Source: Acetobacterium bakii
Lineage (GTDB): Bacteria; Bacillota; Clostridia; Eubacteriales; Eubacteriaceae
Direction: 5' to 3'
DNA: 39,644 nucleotides
NCBI RefSeq assembly: GCF_001263355.1
Contig: NZ_LGYO01000017.1
Location: 1 to 39,644, forward strand
Part shown: positions 1 to 8,841 of the stretch, in pieces
Numbering within the stretch: the first letter of the stretch is position 1
How the letters are laid out: each line of letters begins with the position of its first letter
Notes under the pieces: model-generated
The model's database searches: none
What the model was told of the DNA's origin: nothing
The model's input: only the letters and a program-made list of their open reading frames with translations
Program-made: the position numbers and the translations under genes

Positions 1-48
1 TGAAAACTGACATCAAAGCGACAATTGTTCGATTCTTTTGAGTTTTGG

Positions 49-1938
49 TCAGGAAAGATTTTCTAAATTTTCCAGTTCTTCCAGTCGCTCCATCACTTCT
101 AGGAGTTTTTCCTCAAGAGCTTCTTTTTCTTCAGAAAATTCCTGTAAGGTCGTATAATCACTGGTGATTTCAGACATTGAAGCGTCGATGACATTCAGGC
201 GTTTCTCCTGGTCTTCAAGTGTTTGCAATAGCATTTTTTGTTCTTGCTTTTCTTTGTAGGTTAAACCTGGTTTTCGATTTTGGGGTTTATCAGCCTTTGG
301 CTTGCTGGATTTTTCATCGGTGTTTTCTTTTTTGTTGAAATCTAAAGGATTTTTTTCGATGTAATCCGAATAATTTCCGGTTTGGGTGGCGATATTGCCA
401 TTGCCGATAAAGGAAAAAATCTGCTCGCAGGTCCGGTCTAAAAAATACCGGTCATGAGAAACCGTCAAAACAGCCCCCTGAAAATCATCCAGATAGGCTT
501 CTAAAATGGTGAGCGTATCAATATCCAAATCATTGGTGGGTTCATCAAAGAGCAGGACATTGGGAGCCATCATGAGGATGCCAAGAAGGTACAGCCGGCG
601 CCGCTCGCCGCCTGAAAGCTCCGAAATATAAACCCACTGACTGTTCTTGTCAAAAAGAAACAGTTCCATCATTTGTGAGGCGGTGACGATTTCACCCCGG
701 GAATTTTTCATGATCTCGGCTTTTTCGCGGATATAGTCAATTGCCCGCAGGCTGAAATCCAGATCTTCGGATTCCTGGGAAAAATAACCGATTTTAACGG
801 TTTCCCCAATTGCGATCTCACCGCTGTCCGGTTTTATTTTTCCAGCGATAAGATTTAGCAGGGTGGTTTTTCCCAAGCCGTTTTTCCCAATGATGCCAAT
901 ACGCTCTTTTGGTCCAAGAATAACACTGAAGTCTTTAATAATAAGCTGGGGACCAAAGGATTTATTCAGATGTTCAATTTCAATTACTTTTTTTCCCAGC
1001 CGGGTGAAGCCCACGGATATTTCAAAGTGATCGTCGCTTTGGTCCGGAGCACCGTCGCTGATTTCGTCAAAGCGCTGGATTCGCGCCTTCTGCTTGGTGG
1101 TTCGCGCCCGTGCACCTCGGCGGATCCAGGATAGTTCGCGGCGGTAGAGATTCTGACGCTTTTGTTCAATAGCGGACTGAATCTCTTTACGGTTGGCTTT
1201 TTGTTCCAGAAAATCCGAGTAGTTTCCGGTGTATTCATAGAGATTGCCTTTATCCAGCTCAATGGTTTTATTGACGACCCGATCTAAAAAATAGCGATCA
1301 TGGGTGACCATCAGAAGAGCGCCCCGACGGTTAAGTAGAAAGGTTTCCAACCAGGCAATGGTGTCATTATCCAAGTGGTTGGTGGGTTCATCAAGGATTA
1401 AAAGATCACAGGGGGTGAGCAGGGCTGAAGCCATAGCCACCCGTTTTCGCTGACCGCCGGAAAGATTGCCGATGGTTTTGTCATAATCATTGATTCCCAA
1501 CTGGGAAAGAATGGTCTCGACCTGGGATTTGAGGTTCCAGAGATTTTTATCATCCATAGTTTGGGACAAGGCCAGCATGCGTTTTTGCAGGGCTTTGTCT
1601 TCCGGGGACTTCTCCAATGCCAACAGGGTGGTTTCATAATCCCTGACCAGGTTCATCTCAGGGGAATTGGCTCTGAACAACTGATCGATGACAGAAATGT
1701 CAGGATCCAGATCAGGATCCTGGGCGAGAATCTCCACCCGTATGTTTCCAAAGAACTTGACTTCTCCGGCATCTGGGGGATCCACTCCGCCGATAATTTT
1801 CAGAAGCGATGTTTTTCCCGAGCCGTTCATTCCAATGACACCAATCTTGTCAGTATCGGTGATGTTAAAGGAAATATCTTCAAAAAGGGTTTTTACCCCA
1901 TAGGTTTTTTTTAGGTTTTCAATACTGGCAATATTCAT
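49..1938 (-). CDS. ABC-F family ATPase (Uup-like), ribosome-associated
   Basis: ABC-F proteins are soluble twin-ATPase factors that act on the ribosome rather than in transport. The 629-residue product has two nucleotide-binding domains and no membrane segment. The first has Walker A GMNGSGKT (residues 36-43), signature LSGGQ (159-163) and EPTNHLD (184-190). The second has GKNGLGKT, LSGGE and EPTNDLD followed by SHDRYFLDR. A charged linker separates the domains, and the last ~70 residues form a Lys/Glu-rich coiled coil like the C-terminal domain of Uup, whose length (about 635 aa) also matches. The ATG is preceded by aaaggacg. The gene stands alone, divergent from the gamma-carbonic-anhydrase gene. 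The Uup subfamily is favoured over antibiotic-resistance ABC-F types because of the C-terminal coiled coil, but motifs alone do not settle this. Confidence 0.93.
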   Translation of the reverse strand: MNIASIENLKKTYGVKTLFEDISFNITDTDKIGVIGMNGSGKTSLLKIIGGVDPPDAGEVKFFGNIRVEILAQDPDLDPDISVIDQLFRANSPEMNLVRDYETTLLALEKSPEDKALQKRMLALSQTMDDKNLWNLKSQVETILSQLGINDYDKTIGNLSGGQRKRVAMASALLTPCDLLILDEPTNHLDNDTIAWLETFLLNRRGALLMVTHDRYFLDRVVNKTIELDKGNLYEYTGNYSDFLEQKANRKEIQSAIEQKRQNLYRRELSWIRRGARARTTKQKARIQRFDEISDGAPDQSDDHFEISVGFTRLGKKVIEIEHLNKSFGPQLIIKDFSVILGPKERIGIIGKNGLGKTTLLNLIAGKIKPDSGEIAIGETVKIGYFSQESEDLDFSLRAIDYIREKAEIMKNSRGEIVTASQMMELFLFDKNSQWVYISELSGGERRRLYLLGILMMAPNVLLFDEPTNDLDIDTLTILEAYLDDFQGAVLTVSHDRYFLDRTCEQIFSFIGNGNIATQTGNYSDYIEKNPLDFNKKENTDEKSSKPKADKPQNRKPGLTYKEKQEQKMLLQTLEDQEKRLNVIDASMSEITSDYTTLQEFSEEKEALEEKLLEVMERLEELENLENLS

Positions 1939-2070
1939 GGCACGTCCTTTATTTTTTCATTTGTGACCTTTATTTTAACATAAGTATGGGAAGATGATTG
2001 AAAATTTATTTACAAAATTCTTCTAAAAGGTTAATATATAAGGAATGACAAAGAAAAAGAGGGCAATAAA

Positions 2071-2544
2071 ATGATGTTGGGTAAAACCGTTTTTATAGCA
2101 AAAAGTGCAGATGTGGTTGGAAAAGTAACCCTTGGAAATTATATAAGTATTTGGTTTCAGACCGTACTTCGAGGCGATGTTGATACGATTACGGTAGGAG
2201 ACCGGACCAATATTCAGGATGGCACTGTAGTTCATGTCGCCGCCGGGTATCCGACGGTTATTGGCGAAGATGTGAGTATTGGACATAATGCCATTATTCA
2301 TGGCTGCGAAATTGGCAACAACGTACTCATTGGTATGGGTGCCATTCTTCTCAACGGTGCAAAGATTGGGGATAATTCCATTGTGGGAGCGGGTTCGCTG
2401 GTAACCCAGGGCAAGGTTTTCCCTCCCAATTCCATGATCATGGGCAGTCCGGCAAGATTGATTCGAGAATTGCGGGATGAAGAAATTAAATCCATTAGTG
2501 ACAATGCCCAGGAATATTTAGATACAATGAAGGGCTATATGTAA
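2071..2544 (+). CDS. Gamma-carbonic anhydrase-like hexapeptide-repeat protein
   Basis: The 157-residue product is a left-handed beta-helix protein of the gamma-carbonic anhydrase/YrdA/PaaY group. Hexapeptide repeats run through the centre (for example VIGEDVSIGHNAIIHG and VLIGMGAILLNGAKI). The metal-ligand histidine pattern is partly visible: VVH at about residue 56, GHNAIIHG further on, and an RGD motif near residue 35, which family members use at the subunit contact. It ends with the GSPARLIRELRDEEI tail typical of the group. Carbonic anhydrase activity would suit an acetogen handling CO2 and bicarbonate, but many family members have unproven activity. A GA-rich Shine-Dalgarno (gaggg) lies 9 bases before ATGATG, so the second ATG (2074) is an equally good start. 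An intrinsic terminator follows, so this is a single-gene unit. Confidence 0.88.
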   Translation: MMLGKTVFIAKSADVVGKVTLGNYISIWFQTVLRGDVDTITVGDRTNIQDGTVVHVAAGYPTVIGEDVSIGHNAIIHGCEIGNNVLIGMGAILLNGAKIGDNSIVGAGSLVTQGKVFPPNSMIMGSPARLIRELRDEEIKSISDNAQEYLDTMKGYM

Positions 2545-2559
2545 GCATATCTTTTGCTC

Positions 2560-2606
2560 AAAAAATGCGATGATCGCTAATTTGATCATCGCATTTTTTA
2601 TTGTTT
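2560..2606 (+). terminator. Intrinsic terminator after the gamma-carbonic-anhydrase-like gene
   Basis: A perfect 16-bp stem has aaaaaatgcgatgatc (2560-2575) pairing with gatcatcgcatttttt (2584-2599) around an 8-base loop, with a T-rich tail. Its A/T flanks make it usable from both strands, so it may also stop transcription arriving from further right on the minus strand. Confidence 0.9.
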
Positions 2607-2640
2607 TATCATTGAGAATTTTTTTTCTGTGAAATCGAGA

Positions 2641-3936
2641 TTAGTCGCCACTCTGCTCTGAGGGGTTTTGAAAACCTTCATTTATTTTTAATTTTTGTTG
2701 TTTATCCCGGATCAGAAAAAAGAAGCCAATCCCAAGAATGATCAGTGCTAATGGAATAATAAAAAACAAACTGCTTTGGGCGGATCCGGTGGTTATGATC
2801 CGAGAAGCCAAAAGATAATCACCGGAAGCGGTGACATTAAAGGTCGCAATTCCTTCTTCGCTGTCATATAGGGTGTGGATGCTGAGCAATTCATCATCGG
2901 TCTGGTTATAGGAACAGGCTACAACAATACTGTCTTTTAACAGACTGGTGCGGGCGTCCGGCGTTAAGCTGGTGCTTAGGGTAATGCCCTTATTCATCGG
3001 TGAAATTTCGGTTGAAGGCAAAGCAGCATCATTGATAACCGCCTTAACTGAAAAAACAGAGGATAAAACCGTCGCCGGTTCGTCATAAAGAATGAGATCA
3101 TTGGTCAGGACAGCGGGATTGATTGCCACATCAATGAGCAGTTCTCTGCCTGTTTCTAAAATTTTATAGGTATCCGCATTAAAAGCTTTCGGTTCAAGAC
3201 TGGTGGTGTTGGCATCCTGGGAGAATTCCAGGGTGATGCCCTCCTTGTCCAGTAAATTTACGAGAGCTCCCGGAATTTTTAGTTGAGTTGCTAATACGTC
3301 TTTAATTGTTGATTGTGGAAGTTTTAAGATGAGAGCGGTAATGCTTTTGCTTTCAGCTTTTTTGGCTTTTAGTGTTGCAATCGCTGCGGTGACAACATCG
3401 CCATTAACCACTGCGGTTAATGTTTTTCCAGTTGTAGTAAAGGTAACGGATTCAGCGGGAAGGTGCCCAGTCAGAATTGTATCTTCCAGGGTAGTCGTCA
3501 GAACGGCGCCTTCAGCAGTTATTGTCACAGGGTTTTCAGTCGTGGGTTCCGGTGTTGCTATGGATTCCGTGGTCGTCAGAACCTCCTCGGTTGTTTCAGC
3601 CTCACTTGAATTATCGGTATTGTTATAGGATGGCGCAGCAACAGGAGTAGGGTTTGGGTCTGGAGCTGTCGGCGTAACCGGATCAGCTGGAATAACCGGA
3701 TCGGTTGGAGTAACCGGGTCCGTTGGTGTGACGGGGTCGGTTGGTGTGACGGGGTCGGTTGGAGTAACCGGGTCCGTTGGAATTACCGGATCGGTAGGCT
3801 CTTCAACAACGGTTGGATCCTGGTTTTCTTCACCATAAGTTTTTTGCATAAATAAGGTGCTGGTAGAAATCCCTGTAAAAACCATAAGGGTTAACAAAAA
3901 CAGGGGAAGGACACGTTTTAACAGTAATTGTTTCAT
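2641..3936 (-). CDS. Cell-surface protein with signal peptide, TDPVTP repeats and C-terminal membrane anchor
   Basis: I do not recognise this 431-residue protein. Residues 1-34 form a signal peptide (basic start, long hydrophobic core, likely cleavage near TYGEE). Residues 47-88 are seven tandem copies of a six-residue Pro/Thr/Asp unit (PTDPVT/I), followed by a Ser/Thr/Pro-rich stretch; both look like an extended wall-spanning or glycosylated linker. The middle (about 130-380) is a Thr/Leu-rich globular part with predicted beta character. Near residue 400 a single hydrophobic helix (FFIIPLALIILGIGFFFLI) is followed by a basic tail, giving a C-terminal anchor rather than an LPXTG sorting signal. 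The start has aaagga 11 bases upstream. It lies downstream of an ECF S component and another exported protein, but a terminator separates it from them, so a joint function is only suggested. A role in adhesion or ligand capture is speculative. Confidence 0.8.
   Translation of the reverse strand: MKQLLLKRVLPLFLLTLMVFTGISTSTLFMQKTYGEENQDPTVVEEPTDPVIPTDPVTPTDPVTPTDPVTPTDPVTPTDPVIPADPVTPTAPDPNPTPVAAPSYNNTDNSSEAETTEEVLTTTESIATPEPTTENPVTITAEGAVLTTTLEDTILTGHLPAESVTFTTTGKTLTAVVNGDVVTAAIATLKAKKAESKSITALILKLPQSTIKDVLATQLKIPGALVNLLDKEGITLEFSQDANTTSLEPKAFNADTYKILETGRELLIDVAINPAVLTNDLILYDEPATVLSSVFSVKAVINDAALPSTEISPMNKGITLSTSLTPDARTSLLKDSIVVACSYNQTDDELLSIHTLYDSEEGIATFNVTASGDYLLASRIITTGSAQSSLFFIIPLALIILGIGFFFLIRDKQQKLKINEGFQNPSEQSGD
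3673..3798 (-). repeat. Seven tandem 18-bp units encoding P-T-D-P-V-T/I
   Basis: An in-frame minisatellite in the surface-protein gene. Seven 18-bp units encode PTDPVI, four PTDPVT, PTDPVI and PADPVT. Synonymous third-base differences (gtaaccgg against gtgacggg) show that the copies are not all recent, while two adjacent units are nearly identical. Such arrays change length by slippage, so copy number may differ between strains. Confidence 0.9.
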
Positions 3937-4017
3937 TCAGATAGATTCCTTTACTATAATAGGATGGTGTGAAACTTAAAACTCATTTTGATCATCATTG
4001 TAACATAGGAAATCAAA

Positions 4018-4048
4018 TAAAAAAAGGTCTCAAGGGAGACCTTTTTTT
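4018..4048 (-). terminator. Terminator of the ECF S-component unit
   Basis: The hairpin is aaaaaaaggtctc / gagaccttttttt around a 4- to 5-base loop. It overlaps the TAA stop of the S-component gene and gives a T-run on the minus strand. It is symmetrical enough to act bidirectionally. It separates the S-component gene from the surface-protein gene downstream. Confidence 0.85.
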
Positions 4049-4553
4049 ATTGTTTTGCAGAAATTTTCAGCGGTTCCAGACGAAAACGTTCCAAAGGCTT
4101 GGACAGTACTATAAGAGCTGCCACGCCAACTACACCTTGAAGACAGTTAAAGGGAATATCAAGAAGCGGTCCAGTGACGCTACCATACATAATAATTTCG
4201 GAAACATAATAAATGGCAACCATCATAGTGATGGCAGGAAACAAAAAGAAAAGCTTGTTCTTTTGCGGAAAGCGCTGGATGCAATAACCAAAAATAAAAG
4301 CCATAGTCCCTTTGGCAATAAAGGTTGGCAGCACATAGGCCCCGAATCCACCGAAATAATCGGCTCCTGCTGAACCGAAGGCTGCGGCAATCAGTCCGCC
4401 CCAGGGACCTAAAATAAAGGCTGATAAAAGCACTGCCCCATCCCCAAGATGGATGTATCCGTTGGGGATCGGGATTTTGATGAGGGTTGTCATAACAAAG
4501 GTTAAGGCCATCATTAGCGCACAGTATGTAATTTTTTTTGTTTGGGTGGTCAT
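4047..4553 (-). CDS. ECF transporter S component (substrate unknown)
   Basis: S components are small membrane proteins that bind a vitamin or metal and dock onto a shared EcfT-EcfAA' module. The 168-residue product has five to six hydrophobic segments. Its N-terminal half carries the pattern of the PF07155-like S-component group: an Ala/Met-rich first helix, the IPIPNGYIHLGDGAVLL motif, and LGPWGGLIAAAFGSAGADYFGG. Vitamin precursors are common substrates in this group, but specificity cannot be read from the sequence. No T or A component is adjacent, so it probably uses a general ECF module encoded elsewhere. A gaggac Shine-Dalgarno precedes the ATG. The exported-protein gene ends 71 bases upstream on the same strand with no terminator between, so the two may be co-transcribed. 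I saw no riboswitch in that gap. Confidence 0.85.
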   Translation of the reverse strand: MTTQTKKITYCALMMALTFVMTTLIKIPIPNGYIHLGDGAVLLSAFILGPWGGLIAAAFGSAGADYFGGFGAYVLPTFIAKGTMAFIFGYCIQRFPQKNKLFFLFPAITMMVAIYYVSEIIMYGSVTGPLLDIPFNCLQGVVGVAALIVLSKPLERFRLEPLKISAKQ

Positions 4554-4624
4554 AATAAGAGTCCTCTTCTTCTTTAAATATTAGTTGTGCTGGAAAGTCT
4601 GTGACTTTATTAAATTGATGAAAT

Positions 4625-5209
4625 CTATACTTGTTCGATAAATATGCTCACGGCACCGTTTCCCTGAATGTCTGTTTTTTGAGAATTGTTAGGCGACACG
4701 GTAATGCTGATTGAATAGCCGCTGACAGTTGCTTTTAAATTGGTGGATGCTGATATATTCTCTTCAGAGAAATCGGACATGGTCATTAACAGCGGTCGAT
4801 AGAATTCCAGTAATTCCTCGGTTGAATCATCAGAAACATAGCTGGTAAGCCATCCTGGTTTGCCACTGACACCGGTCATTGCCTGGGATTGTGAAACGCC
4901 AAGAACATCATAAAGCGGGATCATTTGAGTTGGATAGTCAGGGGCAAGGGCATCGTCGGTGTCCTCATATAAATAATCGGAATTGGTATCAATGATCTCC
5001 TGGGTTTCTTCAGGGATGACAATAGCAGTGGTTGGGGTAGTTGCGGGCTGATTGGTGACAGGCTTATTTTGGGCCTCCTCTATGGTTGTCTCCTCGGTGG
5101 TGGCTTCATTACTAGCTGAGTTGTCTGTAAGCATTGGTATAACATAGACGGCCGAGGCAACAAGAACCACAACGAGCAAAATTGCAAGGATAAAATAGCG
5201 TTTTTTCAT
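4625..5209 (-). CDS. Exported or membrane-anchored protein of unknown function
   Basis: This 194-residue protein is not recognised. It begins MKKRYF and has a hydrophobic helix (about residues 5-27) without a lipobox cysteine, so it is either an uncleaved anchor or a signal peptide. Residues 30-75 are Thr/Glu/Pro-rich and probably unstructured. The C-terminal ~100 residues form a compact domain with alternating hydrophobic residues (LYDVLGVSQSQAMTGVSGKPGW, then AVSIFIEQV at the end). The ATG follows aaggagttacac. It is the first gene of a probable two-gene unit with the ECF S component, so a substrate-capture role is possible. That is inference from position only. Confidence 0.7.
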   Translation of the reverse strand: MKKRYFILAILLVVVLVASAVYVIPMLTDNSASNEATTEETTIEEAQNKPVTNQPATTPTTAIVIPEETQEIIDTNSDYLYEDTDDALAPDYPTQMIPLYDVLGVSQSQAMTGVSGKPGWLTSYVSDDSTEELLEFYRPLLMTMSDFSEENISASTNLKATVSGYSISITVSPNNSQKTDIQGNGAVSIFIEQV

Positions 5210-5312
5210 GTGTAACTCCTTTTTTATTTAAGAATTTAAGATGCATTTTAAAGTCGTAACACCTCTATTATATACGATATTCTTAATATTTTAAATAAAG
5301 ATTTCAAAAAAC

Positions 5313-5341
5313 TTGATTTTGTGAGGAATTTTGTATAAAAT
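5313..5341 (+). promoter_or_regulatory. Candidate promoter of the ileS T-box leader
   Basis: TTGATT (5313-5318) and TAAAAT (5336-5341) are separated by 17 bases, about 30-40 bases before the first structured part of the leader. An alternative -10, TATAAA at 5334, has a 15-base spacer. The region is AT-rich, so the exact boxes are uncertain. Confidence 0.5.
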
Positions 5342-5379
5342 ATATAGGAATCATTTAATTTAGAAATAATGATCATTTT

Positions 5380-5620
5380 AATAATAAATGTAATGAAAAG
5401 GATGCTTTGTGGAAGGCTTAATCAGAGAAATAATCAGTTTGGTGAAAGATTATTGCTAGATACCATAAAGAGATCACCTTTGAACAGAATTTCTGAAGGC
5501 AATCGTCTCAGGAAATTACGGGGAATCGTTAAATTCATAAGAGTGGGCAGTTTTCTGTCAACTTGGGTGGTACCGCGATTTTTCGTCCCTTGGTTTTTTC
5601 AAGGGACGTTTTTTTATTTT
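5380..5620 (+). ncRNA. T-box leader controlling ileS
   Basis: T-box leaders sense uncharged tRNA and let transcription continue when it is bound. The conserved T-box core gggtggtaccgcg lies at 5565-5577. Its UGGU (5568-5571) can pair with the ACCA end of a tRNA having an A discriminator, as tRNA-Ile does. An intrinsic terminator follows at once: cgtcccttg (5584-5592) pairs with caagggacg (5600-5608), then eight T. A candidate specifier codon ATC (Ile) lies at 5473-5475, directly before the acctttgaac stretch commonly found at the 3' side of stem I. The leader ends about 40 bases before the ileS start. The 450-base gap before ileS is therefore explained by promoter and leader. The specifier assignment is less certain than the T-box itself. 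Confidence 0.93.
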
Positions 5621-5660
5621 AAGTTAATACATTAATCAGAGCTATTTTGGAGGTAGTAAT

Positions 5661-8600
5661 TTGGCACAGTTTAAATCATTAGCCGAGGGAAATATCGGCG
5701 AAAGAGAAGATAATATTTCAAAGCAATGGGAAGCAATGGATATTCTGCAAAAAACCATTGATCACCGTGAAGGAAACGAAAATTTTGTATTTTATGAAGG
5801 CCCCCCAACAGCCAACGGCCGACCGGGGATTCATCACGTTTTAGCAAGAACCCTTAAAGACAGTGTCTGTAAATACAAGGTGATGGATGGCTACCGTGTG
5901 ATCCGCAAAGGCGGCTGGGATACCCATGGTCTGCCGGTGGAAATTGAAGTGGAAAAGCAGCTGGGAATTTCCAGCAAACCGGAAATTGAAGCTTACGGCA
6001 TTGATAAATTCAATGAGAAATGTAAGGAATCGGTTTTTAACTACGAAGGCCAATGGAAGGAAATGAGCCGAAAAATGGGCTATTTCATTGATATGGAAAA
6101 CCCCTACATAACGCTGGACAATAACTATATCGAATCGGTTTGGTGGATTTTAAATAAATTCAACAAAGAAGGTTTCCTTTATGAAGGCCATAAAATCATG
6201 CCTTATTGTCCACGCTGTGGGACCGGTCTAGCTTCCCACGAGGTTGCTCAGGGCTATCAGGAAATCAAAAGCAACACCGTGGTCGTCGCATTTAAACGCA
6301 AAGATCTTGAGGAATACTTTTTAGTCTGGACCACAACCCCCTGGACCCTGGCGGCAAACGTAGCCTTAGCCGTTCATCCCGATGCTGATTATATTAAAGC
6401 TCGCAGCAATGGCGAAGTGTATTATTGCGCCAAGGTTCTGGCAGCTAAATTATTGGGAGAGGATTATGAGATCCTCGAAGAAATGAAAGGGTCGGCATTG
6501 GAGTATGTTGAGTACGAACAGCTCATGCCCTTTGTAAAACCCGATAAAAAAGCTTTTTATGTTACCTGTGCGGATTATGTGACGACCGAGGACGGCACCG
6601 GAATCGTACACATCGCGCCGGCCTTTGGCGAAGATGATTATAAAGTCGGGCGTCAATACGGCCTGCCGGTCCTTCAGCCGGTGGCCGAGGATGGCAAATA
6701 CACGGATACCCCATGGAAGGGTCAATTTGTTATTGATGCGGATCTGGATATCATAAAATGGCTCAAAGAACAGGGTAAGCTTTTCAAAAAAGAGAAAATG
6801 GTTCATAATTATCCCCATTGCTGGCGTTGTAAAACCCCGTTGCTTTATTATGCAAAACCCAGCTGGTATCTCGAGGTGACTAAAATTAAAGATCAGCTCA
6901 TTGAGAATAATAATGGGGTTGAGTGGTATCCAGATTTTGTGGGTGAAAAGCGCTTTGGAAATTGGCTGGAAAACCTTAATGACTGGGCCATTTCACGAAG
7001 CCGTTACTGGGGTACACCCCTGAATGTCTGGCGCTGTGATGAGTGCGGTGCCATTGACTCCGTCGGTTCCCGAAAAGAACTGGCAGAGCGTGCCATCGAA
7101 GATATCGATGAAACCATTGAGCTGCACCGTCCTTATGTGGATGAGGTCCATTTGGTTTGTCCTGAGTGCGGAAAAACCATGACCCGGGTAAAAGACGTCA
7201 TCGACTGCTGGTTTGATTCCGGTTCCATGCCCTTTGCCCAATATCACTATCCGTTTGAAAACAAGGAACTCTGGGAAAATCAATTTCCGGCAGATTTCAT
7301 CTGTGAAGGGATTGACCAAACCCGGGGCTGGTTCTATTCACTGTTAGCCATTTCAACCTTTGTTACCGGAAAAGCGCCGTATAAAAAAGTGTTGGTCAAT
7401 GACCTGGTGCTTGATGCCGAAGGTCAGAAAATGTCCAAAACAAAAGGTAACAGCGTCGACCCATTCGCTTTGTTCGATGAATATGGTGCGGATGCCTTGC
7501 GTTGGTATCTGCTTTACGTTTCCCCGGCCTGGACACCAACCCGATTTGATATCAAAGGCCTGAAAGAAGTTCAAAGCAAGTTTTTCAATACCCTGAAAAA
7601 CACCTATAACTTTTTTGCTTTATATGCCAATACGGATAAAATCGATCCCCGGGAGTTTTTTGTCCCTTATGAAGAGCGACCTGAAATTGATGCCTGGATT
7701 CTATCGAAATACAATCGCCTGGTTAAAGAGGTTCGCAGTGAGATGGAAATCTTCGACCTGACCAAAGCGGTCAGAAAAATACAGTTCTTTGTGAACGAGG
7801 ATTTATCCAACTGGTATATCCGTAGAAATCGTCGCCGATTCTGGGGCTCCGAACTGACTGAAGATAAAAAAGCCGTTTACAACACAACCTGGGAAGTTCT
7901 GGAAGGGGTGGTTCGTCTCTGTGCTCCCTTTGCCCCTTATGTGACAGAAGAGCTTTACCAGAAGCTGACTGATGGGGTATCCGTACATCTGGCGGACTAT
8001 CCAGTGATTAATGAAGGTTTGATTAAAGACAGCATTGAAGAACCCATGGATTTAGTCCGGGAGTTGGTCAGCCTGGGACGTGGTGCCAGAGAAGATGCCC
8101 AGATCAAAGTTCGTCAGCCTTTGTCCAAGATTATTGTTGATGGAAAATACCGTGAGCTCATGGGCGATCTGACAGTCCTCATGGAAGAGGAACTTAACAT
8201 CAAATCCGTGGTTTTTGAGGATGATTTGGGTGCCTTTATGGACTACAGCCTGAAACCCGACTTTAAGGTGGCCGGCCCCATTCTTGGTAAAAATGTAAAG
8301 CTACTGGGAAAAGCTCTTTCCACAGTGGATCCGGAAGCGGTGGTTGCCAAATTGGAAGCCGGCGAATCCTTTGTGGTTGATCTCGATGGGGAAAGCATTG
8401 AAATCAAGAAAGATTTTATTGATATTCGCATTTCTTCGAAAGTCGGATTTAATGTCCAAATGCTTAATAATAAATTTGTGATTCTGGATACCAGCCTGAC
8501 CCAGGAACTATTGGATGAAGGCTATGCCCGAGAATTTGTATCAAAAATTCAACAGCTCAGAAAATCCAGCGGCTTTGAAGTTATGGACCGCATCGACATC

Positions 8601-8759
8601 ACCTGCTCCGGCGATGATGAAATGCAGACTGCTTTAAAGCAATACGAAGAATTTATCAAAAAAGAAACATTGGCCGATCACCTTTTCTTTGAAACGGGAG
8701 AAGCTGAAGTATTCAACCTCAATGGCCATGATACTGCCATTAAGGTAGTGAAAAAATAG
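5661..8759 (+). CDS. ileS: Isoleucyl-tRNA synthetase, type 2 (eukaryote-like) form
   Basis: IleRS charges tRNA-Ile in the cytoplasm. The 1032-residue product is the IleS2 form: the HIGH region reads GPPTANGRPGIHHVLAR (residues 47-63) and the second catalytic motif is KMSKT (590-594). It has WDTHGLP, the editing-domain stretch TTTPWTLAANVALAV, and several Cys pairs that look like zinc knuckles (CPRCG, CWRC, CDECG, CPECG). The C-terminal anticodon-binding part is complete, so the gene looks intact. The start is TTG: ggaggt at 5649-5654 lies 6 bases upstream, and no in-frame ATG is better placed. A T-box leader controls it and an intrinsic terminator follows, so it is a single-gene unit. IleS2 enzymes as a class are typically less sensitive to mupirocin; this is family knowledge, not visible here. 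Confidence 0.98.
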   Translation: MAQFKSLAEGNIGEREDNISKQWEAMDILQKTIDHREGNENFVFYEGPPTANGRPGIHHVLARTLKDSVCKYKVMDGYRVIRKGGWDTHGLPVEIEVEKQLGISSKPEIEAYGIDKFNEKCKESVFNYEGQWKEMSRKMGYFIDMENPYITLDNNYIESVWWILNKFNKEGFLYEGHKIMPYCPRCGTGLASHEVAQGYQEIKSNTVVVAFKRKDLEEYFLVWTTTPWTLAANVALAVHPDADYIKARSNGEVYYCAKVLAAKLLGEDYEILEEMKGSALEYVEYEQLMPFVKPDKKAFYVTCADYVTTEDGTGIVHIAPAFGEDDYKVGRQYGLPVLQPVAEDGKYTDTPWKGQFVIDADLDIIKWLKEQGKLFKKEKMVHNYPHCWRCKTPLLYYAKPSWYLEVTKIKDQLIENNNGVEWYPDFVGEKRFGNWLENLNDWAISRSRYWGTPLNVWRCDECGAIDSVGSRKELAERAIEDIDETIELHRPYVDEVHLVCPECGKTMTRVKDVIDCWFDSGSMPFAQYHYPFENKELWENQFPADFICEGIDQTRGWFYSLLAISTFVTGKAPYKKVLVNDLVLDAEGQKMSKTKGNSVDPFALFDEYGADALRWYLLYVSPAWTPTRFDIKGLKEVQSKFFNTLKNTYNFFALYANTDKIDPREFFVPYEERPEIDAWILSKYNRLVKEVRSEMEIFDLTKAVRKIQFFVNEDLSNWYIRRNRRRFWGSELTEDKKAVYNTTWEVLEGVVRLCAPFAPYVTEELYQKLTDGVSVHLADYPVINEGLIKDSIEEPMDLVRELVSLGRGAREDAQIKVRQPLSKIIVDGKYRELMGDLTVLMEEELNIKSVVFEDDLGAFMDYSLKPDFKVAGPILGKNVKLLGKALSTVDPEAVVAKLEAGESFVVDLDGESIEIKKDFIDIRISSKVGFNVQMLNNKFVILDTSLTQELLDEGYAREFVSKIQQLRKSSGFEVMDRIDITCSGDDEMQTALKQYEEFIKKETLADHLFFETGEAEVFNLNGHDTAIKVVKK

Positions 8760-8781
8760 AAGACTTAACAATTGAATAAAT

Positions 8782-8814
8782 AAAAAGGCTGAACCGAAAT
8801 GGTTCAGCCTTTTT
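8782..8814 (+). terminator. Intrinsic terminator of ileS
   Basis: aaaaaggctgaacc (8782-8795) pairs perfectly with ggttcagccttttt (8801-8814) around a 5-base loop, 22 bases after the ileS stop. Confidence 0.92.
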
Positions 8815-8841
8815 CAAATTGCCGATGAAATATAAAAGTAA

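Noticed and set aside
1561-1914. 117-codon open frame on the plus strand opposite the ABC-F gene
   Set aside because: It lies wholly within a well-supported gene on the other strand, shows no family motif and lacks a ribosome-binding site.
3667-3802. Tandem 18-bp repeats considered as a CRISPR array
   Set aside because: The units are contiguous without spacers and in frame with a Pro/Thr/Asp repeat protein.
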